A DNA stretch of 64,000 nucleotides from Fonsecaea monophora. Lineage: Eukaryota; Ascomycota; Eurotiomycetes; Chaetothyriales; Herpotrichiellaceae. The notes under the pieces were generated by a model. The model was given only the letters and a program-made list of their open reading frames with translations. It did no database searches and was not told the origin of the DNA. The stretch is from NCBI RefSeq assembly GCF_001642475.1, contig NW_019173974.1, positions 202,839 to 266,838 of the forward strand. The letters are read 5' to 3'. Made by a program: the position numbers and the translations under genes. Numbering within the stretch: position 1 is the stretch's first letter; each line of letters starts with the position of its first letter. Positions 10,240 through 21,159 of the stretch are shown here, piece after piece.

Positions 10240-11886
10240 CTAATCCCTGGATTTTGATTTCTTCTTTTTCTTCTCGCCGCCCTCACTATCCAACTCGGTC
10301 ACTTTCCGCTTCTTATCCTTTTTCTCCTTTTTGCCAGTGTCTTCTGGGTCTACGGCCTTGTCTTTCCTCTCCTTCTTATCCTTCTTCTTGTCCTTCTTTG
10401 CGCTATCCGGCTTCTGGGCTGCTGTTTCACTTAGATCGGAGGCTGTTTTAGTGGGGGGTTCGATTTCCATTTCTGCAAGGACCTTTTCCATAGCATCCTT
10501 CTGTGTGGGAAGTTAGCGTGCGGCCATCGTTGTAAGATTGTCACAACCTACCATCGCTGCCTCGTTCTTGGTGGGTTGTGCCCCCGAGGAATAAAATTCT
10601 AGACGTTCCTCAACTTGTTTCTTTAGTGCTTGTCCAAAGACTGTAGATGGAGTTTCGGAGAAGTTGTCAATCCTTGAGGCGATCGAGCACTTGTTTGCGA
10701 GAAATCGTGATATTCTTCCTTTGTTTTTCTGCCCGGCTCTTCCAATAAATGAGGAGTGGTATAACAGTCCATACTTGGGCGTGTTTCCTTTTGTTTTCAA
10801 TGCCCTGAAAAGAGCCTTTTCCGCTCCCAATATCTGAACTGTAGAAGCGGGATATTTTGACAGGTTGGTCAGACTGCCAGCGTGAGAAATTAACCGGGCT
10901 CCCACAATTTCCCCAATAAGGGCAGCCAAGTTGGGCGCAACCACGCCCATCTTAGAGACGAGATAGCTGTGCAGTGTCTTTCGGTAGTTCGCGAGGCTGA
11001 CCACTCGTTCCGCAAACAAGGTCACGTTTTCCATATCTGAAGATGAAATTTCTTGACCCATGCTTATTTTGGCCGCATCGATGATACTCTTTGCGATTTC
11101 CTCGTCATCATCTACTACTGCAGCTAGGTCGTGAAGGCTGCTGTCGGACAAAGTATTCTTGTCCTTGACGAATAGTGCTACCTTGGCATACTTGTGGTTG
11201 TCTGAGACGATCTTGATGAGCTCTGGGAAGTGCCATGAATACCATTCGCGCACACGCATAGAAAAGGTGTTGATCGCTTTATCTAGCTGGTCAAGTATTG
11301 CGATAGCCTGAATAATATGGTTGTCGTTTTTCTGCACGGAAAACTTGACCTTGGCACGCGAGTACGCATGACCTAGACCAAGCTGTGCGGTATTCGTGTC
11401 ACCTTCGCGGAGTTGTTTGAGGAGCTTCTCGGAGTGTAGCCGGATTCCTCGAAGCATGTCCTGAACGACTTCGCTTGTGTCTCCAGTCTCACACTCGATG
11501 TTGGGGAATGCTGTCTTGATGCTGGCCGCAAGGATTTTGTCCGAGACACCCAAAGTAATTTTGTTCTTCTTTCCAGCCTTTGGGAGGTTTAGTTCGAGGA
11601 AGGATTTGAGATAGTCTGATGCGATGCCTTCAGAGATGTCGTTCAGCTCTGAAAGCGCCTGCTTTCCGCTCCTGAGGCATGGTTAGCTATGCACTATAAT
11701 TGGGTGATGATGAGAGTCGTACTCGAATGGCAGGAAACTGACGAGCTCAACCATCTTCCCAAATCGTGCAAGATCTTGAACACTATCTTGAACCTCCTTC
11801 AGACGATTGCCGACAGTGTCAGCCTGGTGGACGACCTTGAACACGGAATAGCCCATGGGCCCTTCATGGAGGAGAAAATCGGCCAT
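10240..11886 (-). CDS. NOP56: box C/D snoRNP core protein NOP56
   Basis: Three exons on the minus strand: 11723-11886, 10552-11671 and 10240-10500, with two 51-nt introns (11672-11722 and 10501-10551). The product is 514 residues, close to the yeast protein (about 500). NOP56 with NOP58, fibrillarin and SNU13 forms the box C/D snoRNP that guides rRNA 2'-O-methylation in the nucleolus. Seen here: the N-terminal fold (MADFLLHEGPMGYSVFKV), the central coiled coil, the Nop domain (GEIVGARLISHAGSLTNLSK, then ILGAEKALFRALKTKGNTPK) and a long Lys/Glu/Asp KKDK tail typical of the family. The start at 11886 follows family usage. It is divergent from CCT6. Confidence 0.96.
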
Positions 11887-12262
11887 GGCGCAACTGAGTA
11901 ATTGGGGATTGGAGGTGCAGGCTTCACAGTCCACCTAGGCTACCCAAGTCACACCTCTGAGAAGTCTGAAAGTTGTAGCTGTTATCAATGTCTACTAAGG
12001 AACAGATGCTGTGAGAGCGTGAGTTTCACCTCGAAATTTTAAGACTTTCCCAGAAAATAATTCCGCAGCTTCAGAAGTTGCACTGAGGATGCTCTGATTT
12101 GCGGGTTTTTGGTCTTGGCACGCTACATGATTGGCGTAAGTGTTCCCCGGCAGACCTTCCAACATCAACGAGAATCCTTGGCATGAAATTGTATGCAATC
12201 CCGCCATGAAAGTTCAAAGAGGGCGATTGTAGTGTTACCACCATGATCTGAACAACTACAAG
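11887..12262. promoter_or_regulatory. shared divergent promoter region of NOP56 and CCT6
   Basis: 376 bp separate the start codons of the two genes, which serve ribosome biogenesis and protein folding and are probably co-expressed during growth. No specific element is claimed. Confidence 0.45.
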
Positions 12263-13940
12263 ATGTCTGGTAAGTCTACTGATCTTTTTCTGGCGACAAT
12301 CTATCTGACCATTTACAGCAACGCAGCTTTTGAACCCTAAAGCGGAATCTCGCCGGAGAGCAGAGGCACTTCGAATCAACATCAACGCGGGGGAAGGCCT
12401 CCAGGATGTTCTCAAGTCGAACCTGGGCCCTTCGGGCACAATCAAAATGTTGGTTGACGGGTCAGGTCAAATCAAGCTGACAAAAGATGGTGCGGTGTTG
12501 CTGAAAGAGATGTCAATACAAAACCCCACCGCCACCTTGATTGCTCGCGCTGCAACGGCGCAGGACGACATTACTGGCGACGGCACAACCTCTGTGGTGC
12601 TACTGATAGGCGAGCTCCTAAAACAAGCAGACCGATACATCCAAGAAGGTCTGCATCCAAGAGTCATCACCGACGGCTTTGAAATCGCCAAAACAGAGAC
12701 CCTCAAGTTTCTTGACACCTTCAAAATCACCCGTGATATCGACCGCAATCTACTTCTCTCGATTGCAAAAACTTCCCTCTCCACAAAGATCAACGCCGCT
12801 CTTGCCGCACAGCTGACGCCATCTATCGTTGACGCCGTATTAGCCATCCACCGGCCTCCTCAAAAACCCGACTTGCACATGATCGAAATCATGAAATTGC
12901 AACACAAACTAAGTTCTGACACCACCTTGATTCGAGGTCTAGTGTTAGACCATGGCGCGCGACATCCTGATATGCCGAAACGAGTCGAGAACGCTTTCAT
13001 TCTCACCTTGAATGTCTCTCTTGAATATGAAAAGTCTGAAATCAACTCCGGGTTTTATTACAGCAGCGCCGAACAAAGAGACAAACTTGTCGCTTCAGAG
13101 CGTCGCTTCGTTGACGAAAAGCTCAAGAAGATTGTCGCTCTAAAGAATGAAGTTTGTGGATCCGATCCTAAGAAGTCCTTTGTGGTGATAAACCAGAAGG
13201 GTATCGATCCACTGAGTCTCGACGTCCTTGTCAAGAACGGCATCTTGGCGCTTAGGCGAGCAAAGAGACGGAACATGGAACGCCTCCAACTCGTATGCGG
13301 TGGAAAGGCGCAGAACAGTGTTGATGATCTCGATCCTTCAGTGCTTGGATGGGCAGGACTGGTCTATGAACAGACCCTGGGCGAGGAGAAATATACCTTT
13401 GTCGAGGAAGTGAAAGACCCGAAATCAGTTACACTTCTAATTAAGGGGCCCAACCAGCACAGCATCACCCAAATTACAGACGCAGTCAGAGACGGATTAC
13501 GAAGCGTATACAACACCATTGTGGACGGGTGTGTCGTTCCTGGGGCTGGGTCGTTCCAGATCGCCGCTGCAGCACACCTTTCATCAGAAGCGGTGCGAAA
13601 AACAGTCAAGGGCAAAGCCAAATGGGGTGTTGCTGCCTTCGCAGATGCCCTTTTGATCATCCCGAAAACACTCGCCGCAAATTCTGGACACGACATCCAG
13701 GACGCACTAGCCGCCCTGCAAGATGAATTTGCCGAGGGAAATGTGGTTGGATTAGATCTAGTGACTGGAGAGCCAATGGATCCTGTGCAAGAAGGCGTGT
13801 TTGACGGGTTCCGCGTGTTGAGGAACAGTATCGCGAGCAGTCAGGGAATTGCGAGTAACCTGCTGTTATGTGATGAGTTGTTGAAGGCGAGGCAGATGGG
13901 GAGACAACAGGCGCCTGGCGGGATGGATCAAGGAGAGTGA
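12263..13940 (+). CDS. CCT6: T-complex protein 1 subunit zeta (chaperonin CCT6)
   Basis: A seven-base first exon (12263-12269, ATG TCT G) is followed by a 49-nt intron (12270-12318, GTAAGT...TTACAG) and one long exon to 13940. Total 542 residues, the normal size. The N-terminus reads MSATQLLNPKAESRRRAEAL, which matches the family closely and supports the tiny exon. Group II chaperonin motifs are visible: NLGPSGTIKML, KLTKDGAVLL and the ATP-site GDGTTSVVLLIGELL in the equatorial domain. The apical domain follows, then the returning equatorial segment with GCVVPGAGSFQIAAAAHL. CCT folds actin and tubulin in the cytosol. Confidence 0.96.
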
Positions 13941-14125
13941 CCTGCCCGGCCAAAGAAAGAATCCAAAAAGGCGTACTTTGCTTCTGCATGAGCCATGGCG
14001 TACGGCCCCTTGGAATGGTATGACCTTCATGACGGACCGACGCTAAGATCTCATGCGTTGCCATCTCGTGAGGTCGAGATCAGGGGTAGAGCAACGGGCG
14101 AAACTGTACTGCTACGTAGTGTTAG

Positions 14126-14461
14126 CTATCCGCGTTGGAATCGAGATTGATACCCGTAAAGCCCCCAATTGCCACTTTGCTGTTTATTCCGGAGTGTCTG
14201 TCCAGTCTTGATATGAAATTGTGTCATGAGGTCAAATTCATCCAGTATTGAACCGGGTATTCCGTTGCCATGAAGGAATGCCGGATCCTTAGTGCCTGGA
14301 CTCGCAGGAGTCGTCCATATTGTGCGTCCCTCTTGGTCGACTTCGTACCTATTCGTGGAAGGAAAATCAATCATCCAGCCCTGGTCAACGTCATAAATCA
14401 CCCGACCGCCTCATTCCAATCCGCTTGGGAGGCCATGTAACTTTCAGAGGAACACGCCATC
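14126..14461 (-). pseudogene. possible small WW-domain-like gene, broken or mis-read
   Basis: On the minus strand an ATG at 14461 opens a 20-codon frame ending ADWNEAVG and a stop. A second frame continues from 14401 with VIYDVDQGWMIDF, NRYEVD and GRTIWTTP down to a stop at 14126. The two Trp residues about 20 apart, with RYEVD and an R-T-x-W-x-x-P end, fit a WW domain, which binds proline-rich peptides. The frames join only by a one-base shift; the only GT-AG pair between them is far too short for an intron. It lies just downstream of the kinase on the same strand. It could be a decayed gene, a sequencing error, or a longer gene whose first exon I missed. Confidence 0.3.
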
Positions 14462-14504
14462 TTCGGGCTATAGGACGACACCAAAATAGATCCCCCCAAA
14501 TGGT

Positions 14505-16037
14505 CTAGTCGCCGTGAGCTGCATGCTGATTTCCCCACAGACCCGACATCGTGTCATTAATCTTTTGCTGCTGGCGGCGGATTTGGTCCTCTGTCTGGCC
14601 TCTGGCATTCCCTCTGGAATCGATTTCCATTGCATCAGCGTCGCCTTGTGAGGCATTCGCACCCGTCGCTTCCTCCCCTTGGATCTGCTGGCCCTGATCG
14701 TTGAGGACCTTGCTTCCATTGACCATCTCGGGCTTGGGTTTTGGGTCCACGCTCATGGCACCGTCCATGTGGCCCGCCATCAGTCCGCCGCCCTCTCGCA
14801 GCTTGTTGATCGCACGGACAGTGTCGATGGCCTTATGGAGTGTTCTCCTCGCGTTGAAATTCTTCTTCACCGTTGGTAAAAGGTCTTGACCGTCTCCGGG
14901 CCCTTTGACGGGAGATGTGGGGTCGGTGTCGGGCTTGATCCAAGGGTGTTGCAGAGCTTGATGTGCGGTCATGCGAGCGTGCGGATCGATCGTGAGGCAG
15001 CGTTTGATAAAGTCTCTCGCAGTGTCGGAGACATTGCGCCAGTACTCGACAGGCGTGAATGAGTAATCGGCGGCAAGTATGGCTTGCATTTCTTCCAGGT
15101 TTGAGTCACGGTCGAACGGAGTATAGCCGCAAAGGAGAAAGTATGTGATAACACCGATCGCCCAGATGTCGCTAAAAATTCTGCATCAGTCTTTGACGGT
15201 CGTGGCACGGATCAAAATGGGCTTTACTCACACAGGTTTTCCATGACCTGTCTTTTTGAATATCTCAGGCGCCATATATCCTGGTGTGCCACATGTCGTG
15301 GTCAAGACATGAAATTGTTCTTCGTCCATAATCCTCGACAAGCCAAAATCCGCAATCAAGAGGTCGGCGTTGTCTTCTGGTGTTCTGAATAATAGATTCT
15401 CTGGTTTCAAGTCTCTATGCACGATGCCGTGGTCGTGGAGATATGCAACTGCAGACAGAGTTGCTCGAATCAAGTCGGCGGCGTCAGACTCGTAGTAGGA
15501 GCCCTTGCGGCAGATGCGATCGAACAGCTCTCCGCCCAGTGCAAGGTCTGTCACAAGGTATACTATGTCGATGTCAGACTGGCTCGCAACTCTCGGAGTG
15601 TCGAGCTGTACAATTGTTCATGGTTTCAAAGTAGTCAACTAGAGTGAGGATATTGCGATGCCCTACTGAGACACGTTTCAAGACTGCGATTTCATTTCGC
15701 ACCTGTCAAAGCTTCTGTTAGCTGTAGGCTCGATGAGGGTGGTAGGGGGCCATTATTGACCATATGTTCCCGTCCGGCCATAAGCCGCTTGTTGATGACT
15801 GCGAATAGATAAGCCATGATGAACGCTCTGTAAAGTCCTCGAACATACCTTTTGCTGCATAGTACCTCCCAGTGTCTATGTGCACGCATTCTTTGACCAC
15901 AGAGTATGAGCCTGCGCCGAGTGTTTTCCCTACGTAGAACGTAAGCAAGATGCTCCATTCGATGTCCGACTGATAAGCACACCAGTTTTGTAACGGCAAG
16001 GCTGAATCTGCGGCTTTTGTTGCCCTTGCGACGCCAT
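14505..16037 (-). CDS. Ca2+/calmodulin-dependent protein kinase (CMKA/CaMK type)
   Basis: Six exons on the minus strand: 15983-16037, 15849-15929, 15761-15798, 15612-15702, 15232-15562 and 14505-15171. The introns of 49-60 nt all have GT-AG ends, and the total is 420 residues. The start MASQGQQKPQIQPC leads straight into the Gly-rich loop GKTLGAGSYSVV, which fixes the N-terminus. Kinase landmarks follow: YYAAKVINK (ATP Lys), HRDLKPENLL (catalytic loop), DFGLSRIM (DFG) and GTPGYMAPEIF. After the catalytic domain, a basic helix containing LLPTVKKNFNARRTLHKAI is the expected autoinhibitory and calmodulin-binding region, followed by a Gln/Gly-rich tail. It transduces cytosolic Ca2+ signals. Length and order agree with Aspergillus CMKA. 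Confidence 0.93.
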
Positions 16038-16687
16038 ATCCAGTTTTTCTTTTCAAATGTTCCTTCAGCTGAACTGCGGTCTAGGTAAAGGATCGTAGAA
16101 CTGAAGGCAAGCAAGAGGATGCTGACGGCTGAGGGCGCGGGGAAACAGAGAGGTCACAGACGAGCGGTACGCCTAGAGAGAACAAAGCTGGCTTCAAGAG
16201 CCCAGAAGAAAGCCTGAGCACGAGAGATTCATGAAAGAAGAGTTCTTGTGAGCAACCGCAAGAGAAGGTGACTAGGTGTGTGTTCAGCTGATTTCTGAAA
16301 TGCGCCCCAGACAAGCCAAAATGCCGTCTAGAGGAACCATGTTGATATTTGTTCGTCAGACAAACCAATTTGCATCCGGGGCTGCGATGGCTGCGCACAG
16401 CTGCTTTGGTGGTTGGTGGGGTCGAAAGTCATTCAGGTCAGACGCAGGCACCATCTAGGTGCGATCACCGCAGCAGGGAGGGGCACTTAAAATAGGTCAC
16501 CCCGCAGCCATCGGGCCCGAGGGCTTCTTGTCCAGGTAGTATGTGCCCAGTCTCCTGCAATTCGTTGACGCTAGATCTTGCAACCACAGGAAAACTTTCG
16601 GAACAAAGCTTGTCCTAGAATGCAGGAGCTAGAATCACAACGATTATTTGCTGCCAGATATACATGCATCATCTGGACCTGTGATTC
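16038..16687. other. intergenic, no gene seen
   Basis: Region between the kinase start and the stop of the RAD55-like gene, both on the minus strand. It presumably holds the kinase promoter and 5' UTR. Short open frames on both strands show nothing recognisable. Confidence 0.5.
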
Positions 16688-18097
16688 TCACGGGCGATAT
16701 TCATCGGGCGGTGAAGTTGTGTCGACCTCCGCAGCTAAATCCGATGACGGCACAGGAATGTCGTCCTCCGAGCCTCTGATACGGATGTAGCGGTTCCTTC
16801 TCAACAGTGCCGTCTCGTGTGTCTCGAGGATCATCTCATCGATTATCGTACGAGGTCTCGAATCCATGATTGGGAGCTCGGGTTCGTCCGATTCTGATGG
16901 CGCGTCAGTGCCGATTTCTTCGCCCTCCTCCTCGCTGTCACCGATCTCGATAATTTTCCGCTTTCTGCCCTGCGCTGGCATATCACTCTGGGATGGCTGG
17001 GAGAGTTCTGTAGGGAGTAGCGGGCGTTCCTCTTCTTTCGCAACATCGAAAACTCCGACGTCATCAGTGAGGCGAGAATCAACTAGACCTTGACTGGGCA
17101 AAGTGGCCGCGTTGAATTGCAGAAGGCCCTTTGACAGGATAGCAAACGGGATCGGGCTTGTGCAGATGTCTTTCCAGGCCATTCGTTGAACTTCCGCGTA
17201 ACGCAAGCCCATTGACTGCCTCCCTGAGATGTCGAGGCCGTGTCCATCCTCGGCAAAGTCACGATAAAGCATAATTCGGGTATGTACTGCAGAGTCCCAA
17301 GCCTGGCTGGCTAATGCCGCTTTCAAGGTTGCCCTATTATGACGTCTTAAGCTCGTTGTCGTGTTCGTTAGGACTAGGATCGCAATGTTCTTGAGTGCCG
17401 CCATCTTTGACATGGCGGCTCCAAGGTTCTCAATAATTTGAAAGCGTTTCGACACAGCTTGCTTTTCAAACTTCTCCCTTACGGCTGCCGGCGCGGAAGC
17501 CTTCACATTTCGTGGATTTCGTGAAAATGAGCCAAGGAGGAGATTGGAGAGGTCGTCGACGATGATCAAACACGTCTTTGCGGAGGGAAAGGAGTGGGGA
17601 GGATGCAAAAAGACTGTCAACAGACGAGGCAGCGTGTAGGCGCTGAGGTGAGTAAAGTTTTCTTCCAGGAGTATGTCGGCATTCGAAGGCACTGGAGGTG
17701 ATGAAGGGGGATCAGTCTCCGCAGGGACTGTGGATGTGCGCATCAGGTCATCCAGTCTTCCTCCGATAAAAGGAGAACCTGTATCGATCCACAGGACCTC
17801 GGAATCTTCCTGGCGGGATTGAATTGCATTGACAGCAGCTTGTAGGCCAAAGGTGGTCTTCCCCACGCCTGGTGGTCCGTAGACTTCAGTAACGTAGCCC
17901 CTTTGAATCCCAGGCGTAGCCCTCGAGAGTCCATTGCGGTCGTTTGTAAGGATTTCGTCCAAAGCTGGGAGACTGCATGGTATCCCTTTACATTTGGATG
18001 TTATATTTTGCAGGGCTTCAATCGCGGAAACTGTCGGCAGTCGATGCTGGGATGGGGAGGCTGGGAAGTTGTGGATGTCTGCTTCTGGGTTCTGCAT
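16688..18097 (-). CDS. RAD55: RAD51 paralog, RAD55/Rhp55-type recombination mediator
   Basis: Single frame of 469 residues from ATG 18097; the open frame extends further upstream but with no ATG. A RecA-fold ATPase is clear: Walker A GPPGVGKT at residues 74-81, VLWIDTGSPF as the next strand, and Walker B LIIVDD at about 177-182. This supports a RAD55/RAD57-class paralog that stabilises RAD51 filaments in nuclear homologous recombination; RAD55 is favoured by the Walker A context (ITEVYGPPG-like), while RAD57 or an XRCC2-like protein is less likely. The C-terminal third is acidic and probably disordered, with a basic KRKIIEI patch followed by DSEEEGEE that looks like a SUMO-interacting motif. 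It is divergent from the dehydrogenase at 19051. Confidence 0.78.
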   Translation of the reverse strand: MQNPEADIHNFPASPSQHRLPTVSAIEALQNITSKCKGIPCSLPALDEILTNDRNGLSRATPGIQRGYVTEVYGPPGVGKTTFGLQAAVNAIQSRQEDSEVLWIDTGSPFIGGRLDDLMRTSTVPAETDPPSSPPVPSNADILLEENFTHLSAYTLPRLLTVFLHPPHSFPSAKTCLIIVDDLSNLLLGSFSRNPRNVKASAPAAVREKFEKQAVSKRFQIIENLGAAMSKMAALKNIAILVLTNTTTSLRRHNRATLKAALASQAWDSAVHTRIMLYRDFAEDGHGLDISGRQSMGLRYAEVQRMAWKDICTSPIPFAILSKGLLQFNAATLPSQGLVDSRLTDDVGVFDVAKEEERPLLPTELSQPSQSDMPAQGRKRKIIEIGDSEEEGEEIGTDAPSESDEPELPIMDSRPRTIIDEMILETHETALLRRNRYIRIRGSEDDIPVPSSDLAAEVDTTSPPDEYRP

Positions 18098-19050
18098 TGT
18101 TGGATTGCATAGACATCTTAAAGGTGATGCAGTGGAAGATGAATCTTTCACGGTCTACCTACTCTGGAAAGTTGGTGTGTATTGGGCTCAATGGTTATGG
18201 CATAGCCCAGATAGCCACTTGTCTCTGTTTTATGGGGCTCGGAGTAGGTTGCTATCTCTTCAGAATATCCACATGGTCTTTAATTAATTCGACCTTTGAA
18301 CCTTGATATGTTGGATTGAAATGACTGTCTGACAATGATTAACAACTAGCCGCACGCGTGTCCCTCACTAGCCCTAATATGTTCCCACTGAATGCCAGCC
18401 AAGGAGGCAAGTAAAGCGCAGCATTAAATACTTAGTAACTTTTGCAACTACTTCTCCCCCTTCTTCCTTCTACAAGATCTTTCACATTGTCTTATCTGTG
18501 AATTTGCTTACTCGTTCAGTGCTCCTCGTGAGCCTTCTGATGAGCTCGCCAGGAGGCGTCCCCATCGAGAGTCCGGCTGCCTGAGGTACTTGGCAGCATG
18601 AAGAAACTCTCAAGCACTCATGGTGTATGCAGGGAGCAGGCTGGCCAGTAGTAATGGAACAATTCCGGTCCGTGGACCAAGCTAACAGTAGGTTTGCATC
18701 ATCATCAGAACCATTTGCCCTGTCTCGCAGGGTTTGTCCAGAGGAGGAATAGCTCAGGTTTGTGGATGATTTACATCGCCAATGAAATACCAAAGGTTTG
18801 AGTGGAGTTTTTGAGCTGACATGATGCCGTGGGCCAGGATTCACCCTTGTAACCGTCAAAAGGGACAATTAAACCCGTGCTCGACCTGAATCTTCGGACG
18901 CGGAGCATATAAGGAACAGCATACTCAGGTCGAGACTGGAGGTTTGGAGACGTTGGGTTAGCAGCTGAATACCACCAGAGCGATTCCAGTCTTCGCGACC
19001 AAGAGGACAAGGGAAGAGACTCGCTGGAAGAGTTATTGACGAGTGCGACA
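18098..19050. other. intergenic, no gene seen
   Basis: 953 bp between divergent starts of the RAD55-like gene and the short-chain dehydrogenase. Minus-strand open frames here are short and lack family features. Confidence 0.5.
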
Positions 19051-19984
19051 ATGGCTGCCCGAAGAGTTGCTCTTGTAACTGGTGAGTCCTTGTCCTTGTC
19101 CTTATCACTCGGTTTTTAGCGTTATTTTGTCGTGGCGGCGCTGAGCACGAGAAAGGTGGCAACAATGGCATTGGCTACGAGACAGTCAAGGCGCTTCTTC
19201 AATCCAACCAGCGATATCATGTCCTTATGGGCAGTCGTTCTCTAGAGAAGGCGCAGCGTGCGATGGAGAAGCTGCACGAAGAATGTATTGGCTCTGCCAA
19301 CACGGTGGAAGTGCTCCAAGTCGATCTCAACAGTGACGAGTCGATCGAAATGGCATTCGATCAAGTGAAGACGAAGCTGGGACAAATCGACGCACTCATA
19401 AATAATGCTGGTACAGTATCCTGCGGCTCGTTTGCGTCATGTTTCCCCGACCTGAGCTGACTCCCAAGCGTACAGGAGCGACATTCGACCTCGCCTTCGT
19501 GGCCGGCGAGGTTAGCCTCCGCGATTCCTTCATGAGATCGTACAACGTCAACGTGGCGGGTACAAACGTTTTAACCTGGAAATTCATGCCACTCTTGCTC
19601 AAGTCTCCAGATCCTCGTTTGATCTTCGTCACAGGTCTCTCCAATGTCACACAAGCGAGCAGGTCCTATTTCCCCACCCCGCCTCAACCTGCTGGGTGGC
19701 CGAAGAAGATCGATTTCGAGACAATTGGGTATCGGTGCAGTAAGACAGCGCTGAACATGTTGATGGTGGATTGGAATCACAAGTTGAAGGCAGACGGAGT
19801 CAAGGTTTGGGCTGTTGGGCCTGGATTCTTGGAGACGGATCTGGGGAACGCACGACTGTTGGCCAAAGAGATGGGGGCGAAGCACCCCAGTATCGGTGGA
19901 GAGTTCATCAAAAGTGTTGTGGAGGGAGCAAGAGATGATGATGTTGGAAAAATCGTGGTGAAAGATGGAATCTCGGAATTCTGA
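19051..19984 (+). CDS. short-chain dehydrogenase/reductase
   Basis: Three exons, 19051-19081, 19156-19410 and 19476-19984, with introns of 74 and 65 nt, give 264 residues. The first splice creates the SDR cofactor motif TGGNNGIG (TGxxxGxG) from a Gly codon split 1+2. The second falls inside NNAG, the other signature of classical SDRs. Catalytic Tyr and Lys appear in YRCSK, with an upstream Ser in FVTGLSNV. A PGFLETDL segment follows, as in NAD(P)H-dependent reductases. The substrate cannot be deduced. It converges on the small hydrophilic gene, with 100 bp between the stops. Confidence 0.85.
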
Positions 19985-20084
19985 GGCCCAATAATCAATA
20001 GCGCCAGGCGAGGATGAAGCAGAAGATCTCTAATCAAACATTACCATCGGTCATCTCCCAAGGAGACAATGTGTCCCTGACCAA

Positions 20085-20513
20085 TTAATACTTCTCCTGC
20101 ATCGCCGCCCGTGCAGCGCTCATGCTGTCACCCTCTTCTGACACGATTCCTGTTGCCTTACGATGCTCTTCGATCGCCATGTCTCTTGCATGAGCGTCGG
20201 CGAAGTGACTTCCTTGTCCCTGGCTAGAGTGGTGGGGATGGTGCTCAGTTCCACCGTCCTGCTGAGTTCCCAGATGGTGTGCCTCGTGTTGATGGTGCCT
20301 ATCTTCAAAGCGGTCTTCGGTACCCCTCATCTCTGCCAGACCATGCGCGGCGATCTCTCGATTCCTCTGCTCGCCCTCCTGTTTGTGGAAGACGCTGTCA
20401 AGTACCTCCATGGCGCCACCCCGGAGAGCATCACCTGCGCCGTGGATGCCGTGTAGTCCCGACTTGATGTCGTCGACGATGTTTAGGGTTTTCTGCTGCA
20501 GTTTTTCGGCCAT
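20085..20513 (-). CDS. small hydrophilic, stress-protein-like hypothetical
   Basis: One exon, 142 residues, ATG at 20513. The N-terminal third (IVDDIKSGLHGIHGAGDALRGG) has amphipathic helix character with Gly repeats. The rest is very rich in His, Glu, Gln, Asp and Ser and ends in a short helix. This composition resembles fungal hydrophilin or LEA-like stress proteins with a GIHGAGEAIRG-type block, but I assign no function. It has its own upstream region facing 20514-21159. Confidence 0.6.
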   Translation of the reverse strand: MAEKLQQKTLNIVDDIKSGLHGIHGAGDALRGGAMEVLDSVFHKQEGEQRNREIAAHGLAEMRGTEDRFEDRHHQHEAHHLGTQQDGGTEHHPHHSSQGQGSHFADAHARDMAIEEHRKATGIVSEEGDSMSAARAAMQEKY

Positions 20514-21159
20514 TTTTGGATGGTGTCAGTGTGGTCTCTGCTTCTCTGCTTCGCTCGCAGGATAAGGGTAGCTAGGCTCGACTGTGGGCAAAGATGCACA
20601 CTAAGACGGTGGGTAGGGCATGATTATTTATACTTGGGTACTCATGGTGGTGAAGGCTGGCCACATGGATGTTGGCGGCACCAGCGGCACCAGCCGGTTG
20701 AAAGATGCATACGTGAGCATGACGTAGTTATCAGGAGACCAGCGGGCGCAGGTCTCGAGGCATATCAGCCTCGAAAGAGAGTCGCGTGCAAGAAGATGCT
20801 TGAGGAGTGAGACTTGGATAAGCAAGATTCAAGGACATGTCTGAATTGTTTATCAACGGCATAACAGCATGACAGCCAGAAGAACATCACAATCCGTCAT
20901 GGAGCCAAAGGGCGCGTGGAAGGAAGCTCCCTATTAGGAAAGGGAGTAAACTGTTCGCTGGTACCCGGGACCACGTGTCAACTAAGCCCGCGTCCACCTG
21001 GCTAGATCTCTTCCTGCCCCACAATCTTTGCCTTTCCCTCTATCCTCTGCCCAGTAAAGTCATAAAGGACATTCGACAGCATCTTTCTCCTCGCCAGACC
21101 AGACGCAATAGCGTGTTAGTGTACTATTGAACCTTTGTGACATTGTTTGGGTGGATATC
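20514..21159. other. intergenic, no gene seen
   Basis: 646 bp between the divergent starts of the hydrophilic protein gene and the decayed gene at 21160. A pyrimidine-rich stretch at about 21000-21050 could be the core promoter of the latter. Confidence 0.45.

Noticed and set aside
18482..18868. 128-codon minus-strand open frame between RAD55-like and SDR genes
   Set aside because: No recognisable domain; it lies in the SDR upstream region and overlaps other accidental frames.
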